Shown: one piece after another, positions 26,514 through 35,344 of the stretch | Numbering within the stretch: position 1 is the stretch's first letter | How the letters are laid out: the number at the start of each line of letters is the position of its first letter | Assembly (NCBI RefSeq): GCF_000269865.1 | Contig: NZ_AKKV01000020.1 | Location: 62,001-126,000 of the forward strand | Length of the DNA stretch: 64,000 nt | Source: Fictibacillus macauensis ZFHKF-1 | Lineage (GTDB): Bacteria; Bacillota; Bacilli; Bacillales; Fictibacillaceae | Direction of reading: 5' to 3' | Position numbers and translations under genes: made by a program | Notes under the pieces: generated by a model | What the model saw: the letters and a program-made list of their open reading frames with translations, nothing else | The model's database searches: none | What the model was told of the DNA's origin: nothing

Positions 26514-26553
26514 AAGACAGCTCCTTCCATTATGGTAAGGAGCTGTCTTTTTT
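26514..26553 (+). terminator. Terminator of ndk
   Basis: AAGACAGCTCCTT (26514-26526) pairs perfectly with AAGGAGCTGTCTT (26537-26549), followed by Ts. Confidence 0.93.
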
Positions 26554-26614
26554 GTATTTAAGAAATGCGGTGTGCTAGCCGATATACTGCGTATAACGAA
26601 AAAAGGTGAGCGCC

Positions 26615-27388
26615 ATGAATGAAGAGTATGAAGCATTAATGAAAACGATTAAAAGCTTAACAAAAATTGATTTATCGCTGTATAAAGAAGCGCAGATGAA
26701 AAGAAGGCTCGCATCCTTTTGCGAGAAAAAGAACATGGATTTTTTCGCTCTATGTCAAGCGTTACCGAGTAACAAGCAACTTCTAGAAGAGTGTTTAGAT
26801 CGTATGACGATCAATGTGTCGTCGTTTTTTCGCAATCCTGAGCGATGGGATGTTTTTATGAAAGAAGTGATTCCGAAGCTTCAGCAAAAAAAACGTCTCA
26901 TTACGATTTGGAGCGCGGCTTGTTCCACCGGTGAAGAAGCCTATACGTTAAGTGCCATTGTTCATCATTTTTCCTTACAAGCAACCATTCTTGCTACAGA
27001 TCTTGATACGGCTGTTCTAGAAAAAGCGCGTAGAGGTGTGTATGCGGAAGAAGCGATACATGATATACCGCTACCGTTTCGCAACCGCTATTTTGCAAAA
27101 ACACGAGAAGGCATTGTGCCCACGGATGCTTTACGGAAGAACGTGACATTTCAACAACATAATTTACTTTACGATCCTTTTCCCCGTTTTTTTGATATCA
27201 TTGTCTGTCGAAATGTTATGATCTATTTTACGGAGCAAGCAAAAGAGCAGCTTTACCAGCGTTTTTCGGAGTCTTTACACGAAGGAGGCTACTTTTTTGT
27301 TGGCAGTACCGAACAAATTTTTAAGCCGAGTCACTATCGCCTTTCTTCGTTTTTGCCTTTTCTTTATGAAAAAGAAAAACGTCTTTAG
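26615..27388 (+). CDS. cheR: Chemotaxis protein methyltransferase CheR
   Basis: SAM-dependent methylation of glutamates on chemoreceptors, 257 aa. A helical N-terminal domain (about 1-75, with the RRLASFCEKK stretch) precedes the methyltransferase domain with motif IWSAACSTGEEAYTLS (near 98) and the IIVCRNVMIYF block (near 203). I chose the ATG at 26615, since AAAAGGTGAG lies just upstream and the GTG at 26606 is within that site. In B. subtilis aroF, aroB and aroH follow; here the trp promoter begins at the cheR stop. Confidence 0.94.
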   Translation: MNEEYEALMKTIKSLTKIDLSLYKEAQMKRRLASFCEKKNMDFFALCQALPSNKQLLEECLDRMTINVSSFFRNPERWDVFMKEVIPKLQQKKRLITIWSAACSTGEEAYTLSAIVHHFSLQATILATDLDTAVLEKARRGVYAEEAIHDIPLPFRNRYFAKTREGIVPTDALRKNVTFQQHNLLYDPFPRFFDIIVCRNVMIYFTEQAKEQLYQRFSESLHEGGYFFVGSTEQIFKPSHYRLSSFLPFLYEKEKRL

Positions 27389-27417
27389 TTGACAAAATGA
27401 TGTGATTGCTTTAACTT
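27389..27417 (+). promoter_or_regulatory. Promoter of the trp operon
   Basis: TTGACA (27389-27394) directly follows the cheR stop codon. After 17 bases comes TAACTT (27412-27417). The resulting leader would be about 255 bases. Confidence 0.55.
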
Positions 27418-27452
27418 GTATTGTAACGATTTAGTAAGAGAAAAAATCGTGA

Positions 27453-27534
27453 TAGTTGAGTTGAGAGAAAAGTTGAGAGAGTTTTTGAGCTGAGTTGAAT
27501 GAGATAAGTTGAGCAGAGTTGAGCAGAGGGTGAG
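27453..27534 (+). promoter_or_regulatory. TRAP-binding site in the trp leader RNA
   Basis: Thirteen non-overlapping GAG or UAG triplets begin at 27453, 27458, 27463, 27475, 27479, 27487, 27492, 27501, 27511, 27516, 27521, 27526 and 27532. AAG or GAA triplets at 27470, 27497 and 27506 fill most of the gaps, giving a near 5-nt periodicity. TRAP (mtrB at 21488) binds eleven such triplets spaced by 2-3 bases. Confidence 0.88.
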
Positions 27535-27552
27535 TCCTACATAAAATCATCC

Positions 27553-27582
27553 AACCCGTGCTTATTTGTGCATGGGTTTTTT
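27553..27582 (+). terminator. trp attenuator terminator
   Basis: AACCCGTGC (27553-27561) pairs with GCATGGGTT (27570-27578) with one G-U, followed by Ts. GGGT at 27528-27531, at the 3' end of the TRAP site, could pair with ACCC at 27554-27557 in a competing antiterminator. This is the layout expected for TRAP-controlled attenuation. Confidence 0.85.
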
Positions 27583-27679
27583 ATATTCCTCGCATCATCT
27601 TAGTCCTCGTTCGCTCTCCGGTTGGGAGGTGAACTTGTTTCCCTTCCATCGAACCATTTCGATTAGGAGGCGAAAGTGT

Positions 27680-28720
27680 ATGATTACAAAAGAATTTCTC
27701 CAAAAAGCACGTCAAAAAGACCCTTTTACAAAACAAGAAGCGTATGAACTCATGACGCTCGTATTATCAGGTAACGTACCAAAGGAAGAGCTCGCATTGT
27801 TGCTAACGATGCTTCATAAGCGTGGTGAAACAGTGGAAGAAATGGTCGGTTTCGTTTCGGCTATTATGGCCCAAACGAACCCTATCTCAATTCCTACAGT
27901 ACCCTTGTTGGATACGTGCGGTACGGGTGGTGATGGTGCATCGACTTTTAATATTTCCACGGCCTCTTCCTTTGTTTTAGCCTCTACAGGCTTACAGGTT
28001 ACGAAACATGGAAATCGTGCCGTTACATCAACAAGTGGAAGCTCAGATGTGTTACATGCTCTTGGCATCTCGGCGAGCGTTACAGAGGCGGACATTAAAC
28101 GTCAGTTAGCGCAGCATTCATTGGCGTTTCTTTACGCACCAAATCATCATCCGGCGCTGCGTCATGCGGCTGCCACACGAGCTTCTTTACCGTTTCGGAC
28201 CGTTTTTAACGTGCTAGGTCCCTTAATTAACCCAACCTTACCAACGCACCAATTAATTGGGGCCTACAATTTAGATGCAGCAAGAAAAATGGCAGAAACA
28301 CTATCTCAGATTGGAAAGAAACGAGCGCTTATTGTGACGGGTGAAGATGGGCTCGATGAATGCTCTGTCTTTGCTCGTACACACTTCTTTGACGTTCAGG
28401 ATGGAACCATTACTACCTTTAGTAAAACACCTGAAGAAGTTGGCTTAACGCGCGGACATAAACAAGATATTTTAATCTCATCAAAAGAAGCAAGTGCTGG
28501 TCTTGTATACGATGTTTTGCACAATGTAGCGCCGGCTTCGGCGATCGACATCGTTAGTTACAATAGTGGTGCCGCCTTTTATGTAGCCGGTGTAACAGAG
28601 ACGATTGCAGAAGGCATTCAGTATGCGCGCGAGGTTATATCCTCTCAACAAGCAGCACATCATTTAGCACAAATGCAAGAAAAAGGGAGCGGATATTATG
28701 ATTTTGCAGCAAATTCTTGA
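27680..28720 (+). CDS. trpD: Anthranilate phosphoribosyltransferase
   Basis: Joins anthranilate to PRPP, second step of tryptophan synthesis, 346 aa. The PRPP-binding motif is DTCGTGGDGASTFNIST (near 78), and ARMA-like residues follow at FRTVFNVLGPLINP. I chose the ATG at 27680, with TAGGAGG ten bases upstream. The frame stays open to 27566, but that start lies inside the attenuator hairpin. It is the first gene of the operon: trpE, which precedes trpD in B. subtilis, is missing. The 3' end overlaps trpC by 23 bases. Confidence 0.96.
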   Translation: MITKEFLQKARQKDPFTKQEAYELMTLVLSGNVPKEELALLLTMLHKRGETVEEMVGFVSAIMAQTNPISIPTVPLLDTCGTGGDGASTFNISTASSFVLASTGLQVTKHGNRAVTSTSGSSDVLHALGISASVTEADIKRQLAQHSLAFLYAPNHHPALRHAAATRASLPFRTVFNVLGPLINPTLPTHQLIGAYNLDAARKMAETLSQIGKKRALIVTGEDGLDECSVFARTHFFDVQDGTITTFSKTPEEVGLTRGHKQDILISSKEASAGLVYDVLHNVAPASAIDIVSYNSGAAFYVAGVTETIAEGIQYAREVISSQQAAHHLAQMQEKGSGYYDFAANS

Positions 28721-29456
28721 CGTGAAAAAAGAAGAAGTAAAGAAGCTTGATCGAGCTTCATTTCACGGAAAACAAAATAAAAAAGTCTCACTATATGAGG
28801 CGATTGCAGCAGGCAGTCATCATCCTGCCCTCATAGCAGAAGTAAAGAAAGCATCACCGTCTAAAGGCTTAATTAAAGAGCACTTTGTTCCAACCGAAAT
28901 AGCGGCTGCTTATGAACAAGCAGGAGCTTCAGCAATTTCTGTTCTCACTGATGAATCCTTTTTCCAAGGTCATAGAGCCGATCTTGTTGCGGTTAAACAG
29001 ATGGTATCCTTACCGGTACTGCGTAAAGACTTTATTATTGATGAGGTCCAAATTGCTGAAAGTGCGCATATTGGTGCAGATGCGATTCTCTTAATTGCTG
29101 CAGCACTTGAACCACAAAAACTACATGAATTATATAACGAAGCCCATGCATACGGTCTTGATTGTTTAGTAGAAGTCCATTCTGTACAAGAAGTTGAGCA
29201 GGTGTTAAAAGAATTCACGCCAACGTTAATCGGAATTAACAATCGTGATTTGCATTCATTTCATACTGATGTAGCCCACACAGGTGAGATCATCCAGCAC
29301 ATACCAACCTCCATCTTAACGGTAAGTGAAAGCGGAATTGCTACCCCTGAAGATTTACGCTATTTACGAGAGCATGGTGTTCATGCGGTCTTAATTGGTG
29401 AGACGTTAATGCGGGCAGCAACACCAGAAGAGGGGATTGCGCAATTATATGTCTGA
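28698..29456 (+). CDS. trpC: Indole-3-glycerol phosphate synthase
   Basis: Fourth step of tryptophan synthesis, a TIM barrel of 252 aa. Catalytic motifs are IAEVKKASPSKG (near 48), VLRKDFIID (near 110), the INNRDL block and VSESGI. The ATG overlaps the trpD 3' end, so translation is probably coupled. Confidence 0.96.
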   Translation: MILQQILDVKKEEVKKLDRASFHGKQNKKVSLYEAIAAGSHHPALIAEVKKASPSKGLIKEHFVPTEIAAAYEQAGASAISVLTDESFFQGHRADLVAVKQMVSLPVLRKDFIIDEVQIAESAHIGADAILLIAAALEPQKLHELYNEAHAYGLDCLVEVHSVQEVEQVLKEFTPTLIGINNRDLHSFHTDVAHTGEIIQHIPTSILTVSESGIATPEDLRYLREHGVHAVLIGETLMRAATPEEGIAQLYV

Positions 29457-30105
29457 CGTTGTTTTAAAATATTGCGGCTGTCAAAGCAAAGAAGATCTTG
29501 CGCTTGTCGCAAACAGTCAAGCAACGGTTGCTGGGTTTATATTTGCGCCAAGCAAACGGCGTGTTTCACCGCAACAAGTAGCTCAGTGGGTAGCAGACGT
29601 TCCACATGAAGGTACGATGCTAGCTGGCGTATTTGTCAATGCTTCAGAAGATGATATAGCGCACGTCCTATCCTTTGTACCACTTGATATTATTCAATGT
29701 CATGGAGATGAATCACCAGAGCAAGTGTTGTTGCTCAAAAAAAGGGTGAATAAAAAGATATGGAAAGCGATTCGTCATGATGAACAGGGCATTGCGACGA
29801 TGAAACAGTTTAGACAGTGTGCCGATGCTTTTGTCATTGATGCCCGCGTAGAGGGCGCTTATGGAGGAACGGGTGTTTCATTTGATTGGAATACAATTCC
29901 AGCTTATTTAGAAGAAGCAAAGCACCAACAAGTACCTTGCTTTATTGCCGGTGGTATTACACCACAAAACGTCGGAAAACTACGTGCTTATGGCGTAAGC
30001 CACATCGATGTCGCAAGCGGCATTGAACGTGAGGGCAAAAAAGAAAAAGAAGCAATCCAACAGCTTGAGAGGATGATAGAAAATGATGAAAACGACCTTT
30101 CCTGA
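29449..30105 (+). CDS. trpF: Phosphoribosylanthranilate isomerase
   Basis: Third step of tryptophan synthesis, 218 aa. The N-terminal [12 protein letters not shown] carries the catalytic Cys; the C-terminal catalytic Asp is in [30 protein letters not shown] binds phosphate. The ATG at 29449 overlaps the trpC stop by 8 bases and has AGAGGGG about 13 bases upstream; a TTG at 29437 is the alternative. Confidence 0.94.
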   Translation: MSDVVLKYCGCQSKEDLALVANSQATVAGFIFAPSKRRVSPQQVAQWVADVPHEGTMLAGVFVNASEDDIAHVLSFVPLDIIQCHGDESPEQVLLLKKRVNKKIWKAIRHDEQGIATMKQFRQCADAFVIDARVEGAYGGTGVSFDWNTIPAYLEEAKHQQVPCFIAGGITPQNVGKLRAYGVSHIDVASGIEREGKKEKEAIQQLERMIENDENDLS

Positions 30106-31285
30106 TCATAGAGGAAGATACGGTAAATTTGGTGGGAAATATGTCCCGGAAACAATTATGTTTGCGCTAGAAGATTTAGAAAAAGGATTTCAAGATGCGC
30201 TTCAAGATGAGGCATTTTTACATGAAGTAAACAAAGAGCTTATGCACTATTCTGGGCGCCCGACGCCATTGACGTATGCTCATAAGTTAACAGAAGCACT
30301 TGGAGGTGCGAAGATTTACTTAAAGCGTGAAGATTTAAATCATACAGGCGCTCATAAAATTAACAATGCAATAGGCCAAGCGCTCCTTGCGAAACGAATG
30401 GGTAAAGAAAAAATTATTGCAGAAACAGGAGCAGGTCAGCACGGCGTAGCCGCCGCAACAGCTGCTGCACGCTACGGTTTACAATGTACGGTGTATATGG
30501 GCGAAGAAGATATTCGTCGTCAATCGTTAAATGTTTTTCGTATGAAGTTACTCGGTGCTGAAGTGGTTCCTGTAACAAGTGGTACGCGAACCTTAAAAGA
30601 TGCCACCAACGAAGCAATTCGTCAATGGGTGGCAGCGGTAAAAGATACGTTTTACATGATTGGATCTGCGGTAGGTCCTCATCCTTACCCACAAATGGTA
30701 AAATATTTCCAATCGGTAATTGGTTTAGAAACGAAAGAACAATTTACGAGCATTACGAACAAAACACTACCTGATAAAATCATTGCCTGTGTAGGAGGCG
30801 GCAGTAATGCTATCGGTATGTTTGCTCCTTTCTTACAAGAAGATGTGGAACTTATCGGTGTGGAAGCATCAGGTAAAGGGATTGAGACAGGCTTACATGC
30901 CGCAACGATGGCTCAAGGAACACCAGGTGTCATTCATGGCTCTCTTACCGCCTTATTGCAATCAGAAGATGGACAAATTCAAGAGCCCTATTCTATATCG
31001 GCCGGATTAGATTATCCTGGGGTAGGGCCAGAGCATGCTTATTTACATGAAAGTAAACGCGTAACGTATGAAGGTGTGACCGATGCAGAAGCGCTCGAAG
31101 CCCTCCATCTGCTATGCATAGAGGAAGGCATCTTATGCGCGTTAGAAAGCGCACATGCCGTTGCTCAAGCAATGAAAGAAGCGAAACGTATGACGACCGA
31201 GCAAGACATTGTCATTTGCTTATCTGGTCGTGGTGATAAAGACGTGCATACGTTGTTTGAACAAGTGAAGGAGGACTTGCAATGA
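30083..31285 (+). CDS. trpB: Tryptophan synthase beta chain
   Basis: PLP enzyme that condenses indole with serine, 400 aa. The PLP lysine is in [10 protein letters not shown] (near 91), and the phosphate-binding [10 protein letters not shown] is near 235. Normal length. Two successive ATGs (30083, 30086) are possible starts; AGAGGAT lies upstream. It overlaps trpF by 23 bases. Confidence 0.97.
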   Translation: MMKTTFPDHRGRYGKFGGKYVPETIMFALEDLEKGFQDALQDEAFLHEVNKELMHYSGRPTPLTYAHKLTEALGGAKIYLKREDLNHTGAHKINNAIGQALLAKRMGKEKIIAETGAGQHGVAAATAAARYGLQCTVYMGEEDIRRQSLNVFRMKLLGAEVVPVTSGTRTLKDATNEAIRQWVAAVKDTFYMIGSAVGPHPYPQMVKYFQSVIGLETKEQFTSITNKTLPDKIIACVGGGSNAIGMFAPFLQEDVELIGVEASGKGIETGLHAATMAQGTPGVIHGSLTALLQSEDGQIQEPYSISAGLDYPGVGPEHAYLHESKRVTYEGVTDAEALEALHLLCIEEGILCALESAHAVAQAMKEAKRMTTEQDIVICLSGRGDKDVHTLFEQVKEDLQ

Positions 31286-32082
31286 CTGAACGAATGAACC
31301 ATTTTCAACAAAAAGAAAAGCATGTATTTGTCCCATTTATTACAGCAGGAGATCCGTCACCAGATAGCACCGTTGAACTCGCCTTAACGCTAGAGGCGAA
31401 TGGTGCTAGTGCTCTTGAACTTGGCATTCCGTATTCCGATCCATTAGCAGATGGTCCTGTCATTCAACGCGCATCATTGCGAGCTTTACAACAAGGCATG
31501 ACGCTAGAAAAGGCGATGACGCTTGTTGGTACAATGAGAGAGAAGGGACTTACGATCCCAGTCATTATCTTTACTTATTACAATCTTTTGTTACAATTGG
31601 GAGAACAGACTTTTTATGAACAGGCGCTTCGTAATGGGATCGATGGACTACTTGTACCTGACTTACCTTTTGAAGAAAGTGAATCGTTACGAAAAGGCTG
31701 CGAGGAGCATGATCTTAGTTTAATTTCCTTAGTAGCACCAACAACTTCGCCAGAACGATTGGCGCACATTGGTGCTCAAGCTCACGGCTTTTTGTATTGT
31801 ATTTCTTCTCTTGGTGTTACAGGAACGCGTTCTTCTTTTTCAACCGACGTTATGTCATTTCTTGAGAAAGCAAAGGCTGCAACAAGCATACCTGTTTTAA
31901 TTGGTTTCGGCTTATCTCATAAGACGCAAATGCAAGCTTTTGAATCTCAATGTGACGGATTTATCGTTGGTAGTGCCATTGTGAAGAAAATTGAAGAGCT
32001 CGGGCCGGATCTTGTCAATGAAGAAACACGGGATACAGCGCTTGGAGCATTTTCAACGTATATTGCCCAGCTTGTTCCGTAA
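31282..32082 (+). CDS. trpA: Tryptophan synthase alpha chain
   Basis: Cleaves indole-3-glycerol phosphate to indole, which is channelled to TrpB, 266 aa. The catalytic Glu and Asp are in [15 protein letters not shown] (near 45-60). It overlaps trpB by 4 bases (ATGA), and hisC follows after 36 bases. Confidence 0.96.
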   Translation: MTERMNHFQQKEKHVFVPFITAGDPSPDSTVELALTLEANGASALELGIPYSDPLADGPVIQRASLRALQQGMTLEKAMTLVGTMREKGLTIPVIIFTYYNLLLQLGEQTFYEQALRNGIDGLLVPDLPFEESESLRKGCEEHDLSLISLVAPTTSPERLAHIGAQAHGFLYCISSLGVTGTRSSFSTDVMSFLEKAKAATSIPVLIGFGLSHKTQMQAFESQCDGFIVGSAIVKKIEELGPDLVNEETRDTALGAFSTYIAQLVP

Positions 32083-32118
32083 AAAGACTCTACCGTTACT
32101 TGAAAGGAAGGATTATTA

Positions 32119-33216
32119 GTGGAAGCGAAAAAACAATTGCGGCAGTTAACTCCTTACAAACCAGGGAAGCCGATTGAGGAAGTAAAGCGAGAGTTTGGTC
32201 TTGAAAAAATCGTAAAACTCGCTTCAAACGAAAATCCATATGGTTGCTCAGCAACTGTTAAAGATGCGATTTTATCTGAAGTGAATCAGTTAGCGCTTTA
32301 TCCGGATGGCTATAGCGCTGAGTTACGTGAAGCACTATCACAGTTTCTTCACGTATCAAAAGATCAGCTTATTTTTGGAAATGGCTCAGATGAAATTGTT
32401 CAAATTTTATCGCGTAGTTACCTTGGTGAAGGAAGTAATACAATCATGGCTACGCCGACATTTCCTCAATACAAACATAATGCCATCATTGAAGGCGCAG
32501 AGGTTATTGAAGTACCACTCGTTGCCGGTGAACATGATTTAGAGGCCATGCTTCAAGCCATTAATGAGCAAACGAAAATCGTTTGGTTATGCTCGCCAAA
32601 TAATCCAACAGGCAATCACATAACAGAGTCTGCTTTTGCTGCTTTTATGAAGCGAGTGCCAAAGCACGTGCTCGTCGTTAGTGACGAAGCGTACTATGAG
32701 TATGTTGAAGCCGAAGATTACCCAGAAACGGTACCATACTTACAGCAGTATCCTAACTTAGTGATTTTACGAACGTTCTCGAAGGCATATGGATTAGCTG
32801 CGTTACGCGTCGGATATGGCATTGCTTCAGAGGAGATTATTTCAGGCATCGAGCCTGCGCGTGAGCCGTTTAATACGTCTCGTATTGCGCAAAAAGCAGC
32901 ATTAGCAGCGCTTCAGGATCAAGACTTTATTAAAGCGTGCTTTACAAAAAACAGAGATGGTATTCAACAATATTATGACTTTTGTGAAGCGCATGGTTTG
33001 TATTGTTTTCCTTCACAAGCGAATTTTGTCTTTATTGATGTAGAACAAAATTCAGACGAGCTGTTTAACTATTTATTAGAACGCGGATATATTGTGCGGG
33101 CAGGAACGGCGCTAGGCTACCCAAATGCGGTGCGAATTACTGTTGGTAGTGCAGAACAAAATGAAGCAATTTTAACACATATAGCGGCATTTCTCGCCTC
33201 ACGTACAACTGTATAA
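32119..33216 (+). CDS. hisC: Histidinol-phosphate/aromatic aminotransferase
   Basis: PLP aminotransferase, 365 aa, that serves histidine synthesis and, in Bacillus, also transaminates phenylpyruvate and 4-hydroxyphenylpyruvate. The PLP lysine is in [19 protein letters not shown] start at 32119 with AAGGAAGGA upstream. It is last in the trp transcript: tyrA and aroE, which follow in B. subtilis, are replaced by a terminator. Confidence 0.95.
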   Translation: MEAKKQLRQLTPYKPGKPIEEVKREFGLEKIVKLASNENPYGCSATVKDAILSEVNQLALYPDGYSAELREALSQFLHVSKDQLIFGNGSDEIVQILSRSYLGEGSNTIMATPTFPQYKHNAIIEGAEVIEVPLVAGEHDLEAMLQAINEQTKIVWLCSPNNPTGNHITESAFAAFMKRVPKHVLVVSDEAYYEYVEAEDYPETVPYLQQYPNLVILRTFSKAYGLAALRVGYGIASEEIISGIEPAREPFNTSRIAQKAALAALQDQDFIKACFTKNRDGIQQYYDFCEAHGLYCFPSQANFVFIDVEQNSDELFNYLLERGYIVRAGTALGYPNAVRITVGSAEQNEAILTHIAAFLASRTTV

Positions 33217-33228
33217 GAAGGGAAAACG

Positions 33229-33262
33229 AGGAGGGGGCATAAACAGCCCTACCTTTATAAAA
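33229..33262 (+). other. GGGGGC-ATAAAC / TTTATAA motif (copy 1)
   Basis: AGGGGGCATAAAC followed 8 bases later by CTTTATAA. A related, better-formed hairpin occurs at 35956-35982. The meaning is unknown; it may be a short dispersed repeat. Confidence 0.25.
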
Positions 33263-33265
33263 ATG

Positions 33266-33303
33266 GCTTCAGCATCGAAAACCGATGCTGAAGCTATTTT
33301 TTT
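33266..33303 (+). terminator. Terminator of the trp-hisC operon
   Basis: GCTTCAGCATCG (33266-33277) pairs perfectly with CGATGCTGAAGC (33283-33294), followed by TATTTTTTT. Its T run abuts the left boundary of the tandem array. Confidence 0.95.
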
Positions 33304-33596
33304 AGATTTGTCTTGCGTTCAGGTTACGTAGGGGCATTCGATTCGCGCGCAGGGGCACTCAGTTCGCGCGCAGGAGCACTTGATTCGCGCGCAGGAGCAC
33401 CCGATTCGCGCGCAGAAGCACTCAGTTCGCGCGCAGGAGCACCCGATTCGCGCGCAGAAGCACTCAGTTCGCGCGCAGGAGCACTTGATTCGCGCGCAGG
33501 AGCACTTGATTCGCGCGCAGGAGCACTTGATTCGCGCGCAGGAGCACTCGATTCGCGCGCAGAAGCCCTCAGCTCGCGCGCAACCAAGACAAATCT
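33304..33596. repeat. 12-bp inverted repeats bounding the tandem array
   Basis: AGATTTGTCTTG at 33304-33315 and its exact reverse complement CAAGACAAATCT at 33585-33596 enclose the array, with 15 and 2 bases between each arm and the first and last unit. They could define the ends of an element or let the transcript fold into a closed domain. Confidence 0.75.
33331..33582. repeat. Tandem array of twelve 21-bp units
   Basis: Twelve units of exactly 21 bp, 252 bp in total. Each starts GRRGC and ends TCGCGCGCA, with variation mainly in the middle. Units 3, 8, 9 and 10 are identical, units 4-5 equal units 6-7, and the other units differ by a few bases. The core GCGCGC is self-complementary. Because 21 is a multiple of 3, long open frames appear on both strands by arithmetic; none has a good ribosome-binding site. 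It lies in the gap between two convincing transcription units, so I call it non-coding. Function unknown. Confidence 0.9.
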
Positions 33597-33779
33597 CTCT
33601 CAGAGCATGTGCAAGAGATCAAAAAAAGAGCAAATCAAGCGCTAAGCTTGCAAATGCGCCACAAAATAGGGGAAATATGATGTCCCAAGTCCGTTTCTAT
33701 TTATAAGCTACTCATCTAGGTAAGTCTCATGAAATAGTGTAATGATTGCGATAAATTCGAAATTTTCGAAAAAATACCA

Positions 33780-33807
33780 TTGCATTTTAATGAATCGTTG
33801 GTATAAT
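33780..33807 (+). promoter_or_regulatory. Promoter of the candidate small RNA
   Basis: TTGCAT (33780-33785), 16 bases, TATAAT (33802-33807). A terminator follows only about 45 bases later, so the product would be short. Confidence 0.55.
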
Positions 33808-33812
33808 ATAAC

Positions 33813-33884
33813 TAATATGGTTTCTCTCCACTCCTATCCATATTATTTTCCCTGACAGCGCTTTCTAAAGTCAGGGCTTTTTTG
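33813..33884 (+). ncRNA. Candidate small RNA of about 70 nt
   Basis: Downstream of a consensus promoter come two hairpins. The first pairs TAATATGG (33813-33820) with CCATATTA (33838-33845) around a 17-nt pyrimidine-rich loop containing CTCTCCACTCCT, which could pair with ribosome-binding sites. The second is a terminator, CCCTGAC (33850-33856) with GTCAGGG (33870-33876), then a T run. The next gene, ypiA, has its own promoter at 33913-33942, so this looks like an independent transcript. I recognise no known family. Confidence 0.5.
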
Positions 33885-33912
33885 TGTGTTGATAGTGTTA
33901 GAAACATATTCA

Positions 33913-33942
33913 TTGAGTGGCCCCTTTTCTCTCATGTATAAT
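33913..33942 (+). promoter_or_regulatory. Promoter of ypiA
   Basis: TTGAGT (33913-33918), 18 bases, TATAAT (33937-33942). Confidence 0.6.
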
Positions 33943-33978
33943 AAAAGCAAAGAATTGTATAACAAGGGAGAAGAAAAC

Positions 33979-35235
33979 GTGGAAAAATTGCAAGAAGCTG
34001 TATCGCTCATAGAAATGGGTCATGTTGAAGAAGGAATGGCACTGATACAAACGTTAAAAAAAGATGCCGATCACCAAACACTGTATGATATTGCAAAGCT
34101 TTATGAAAATCTTGGTCACCTAGAAGAAGCGATGAATGTTGTACAGCGCTTACGATCTCTTTACCCGGAAGAAGGAGAGCTTTCCATCTTCGCTGCAGAA
34201 TTACTCATTGAGTTAGAACAAGAAGATGAGGCATTAGAAATTCTCGGAAGCATTTCTCGTTTTGATGACGCTTATACACAATCCTTATTGCTACAAGCAG
34301 ATTTGTACTTTATGCAAGGTCTTCATGAAGTAGCGGAGCAAAAGCTGTTAAAGGCGCGTAGTGCTTCTCCAAATGAACCGGTATTAGCTTATGCATTAGG
34401 AGAACTTTATCTTGAACGTGGGGACTTTATTAAAAGCGCTGTGTTTTTAAAAGAAGCTGAGAGCATTGCTGATCAACTACCAGAAGGAGAGCTTCACCTT
34501 CGCTTAGCAGAAGCGTTAAGCCGAGGAGGACAGTTTGAAGAAGCCCTTCTGTACTATCAAAAAGGCTTGAAAAAGAAAAAGGAATTGCACAGTTACTTCG
34601 GTTATGGATTAACGGCAATGAAAACAAAAGAATACAAAATTGCCATTTCTGCCTTTACAGAACTAAAAAGTTTGGATCCTGATTATACAACGCTTTATCC
34701 GTTACTTGCTAACGCGTATGAAGAAGAAGGCGCGCTAGATGAGGCGCTAGCTACTGTAAAAGAGGGCTTAGTAAAAGATGATTTTAATGAAGAGCTAAAG
34801 GGAAAGGCGGCACGCTTGTTGTATCAACAAGGCAATCGTGAAGAAGGGGAGCGCTATGCTCGAGAAGTCATTGCGATTAACCCTTCAAATGCTGAAGCCG
34901 TTCTTCACTTCTCATCCATGCTGCGCAAAGAAGAGCGATTCGACGACATCGTGGACTTGTTAACCCACATTGTAGAACAAGGCGATGCTACGCCTGAAAT
35001 GATATGGGATCTCGCCTTTGCCTATAACGAAAGGGAAGAATTTGAACAAGCTCGCACGCATTATGAACAAGCGTATCCAGAGTTTAAAGAGAGTGAAGTA
35101 TTTTTAGAAGAGTATGGCGAATTTTTAATAGAAGAAGGCGAACCAGAAAAAGCGCTTGCTTTATTTAAAGAGGCGCTTTCCATTAACCCAATGTTGCATC
35201 ATTTAGAAGAGACGATTGATCGTTTACAGTCTTAA
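33979..35235 (+). CDS. ypiA: TPR-repeat protein YpiA
   Basis: 418 aa made almost wholly of tetratricopeptide-like helical repeats (for example HLEEAMNVVQRLRSLYPEEG, QFEEALLYYQKGLKKKKE, DFNEELKGKAARLLYQQGN). No signal peptide or membrane segment. The GTG at 33979 has AAGGGAG 8 bases upstream and gives the length expected from B. subtilis YpiA (about 423 aa). The frame remains open upstream to 33886, but that would overlap the promoter. The role is unknown; TPR proteins mediate protein contacts. Confidence 0.87.
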   Translation: MEKLQEAVSLIEMGHVEEGMALIQTLKKDADHQTLYDIAKLYENLGHLEEAMNVVQRLRSLYPEEGELSIFAAELLIELEQEDEALEILGSISRFDDAYTQSLLLQADLYFMQGLHEVAEQKLLKARSASPNEPVLAYALGELYLERGDFIKSAVFLKEAESIADQLPEGELHLRLAEALSRGGQFEEALLYYQKGLKKKKELHSYFGYGLTAMKTKEYKIAISAFTELKSLDPDYTTLYPLLANAYEEEGALDEALATVKEGLVKDDFNEELKGKAARLLYQQGNREEGERYAREVIAINPSNAEAVLHFSSMLRKEERFDDIVDLLTHIVEQGDATPEMIWDLAFAYNEREEFEQARTHYEQAYPEFKESEVFLEEYGEFLIEEGEPEKALALFKEALSINPMLHHLEETIDRLQS

Positions 35236-35344
35236 TAGACGAGGATTGTATTACTGAAATATCTTTTTTAAAGAAGGATTTAAGTTCACCAAGAAGAATA
35301 TACTACAGTAATATCCTTTGGTTAGGAATGATGGGGGGATCACA

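Noticed and set aside
33304-33596. CRISPR array
   Set aside because: Units are contiguous 21-mers without unique spacers, and no cas genes lie in the window.
33313-33706. Open frames of about 90-110 codons on both strands over the tandem array (SRAGALD-type, IRAQEHL-type and ARESSAP-type heptapeptide repeats)
   Set aside because: A 21-bp unit without stop codons keeps any frame open. The starts are weak, no ribosome-binding site is present, and two plus-strand frames and one minus-strand frame are all open at once.
33886-33978. Longer YpiA starting at 33886
   Set aside because: That region contains the ypiA promoter, and the GTG at 33979 has a proper ribosome-binding site.
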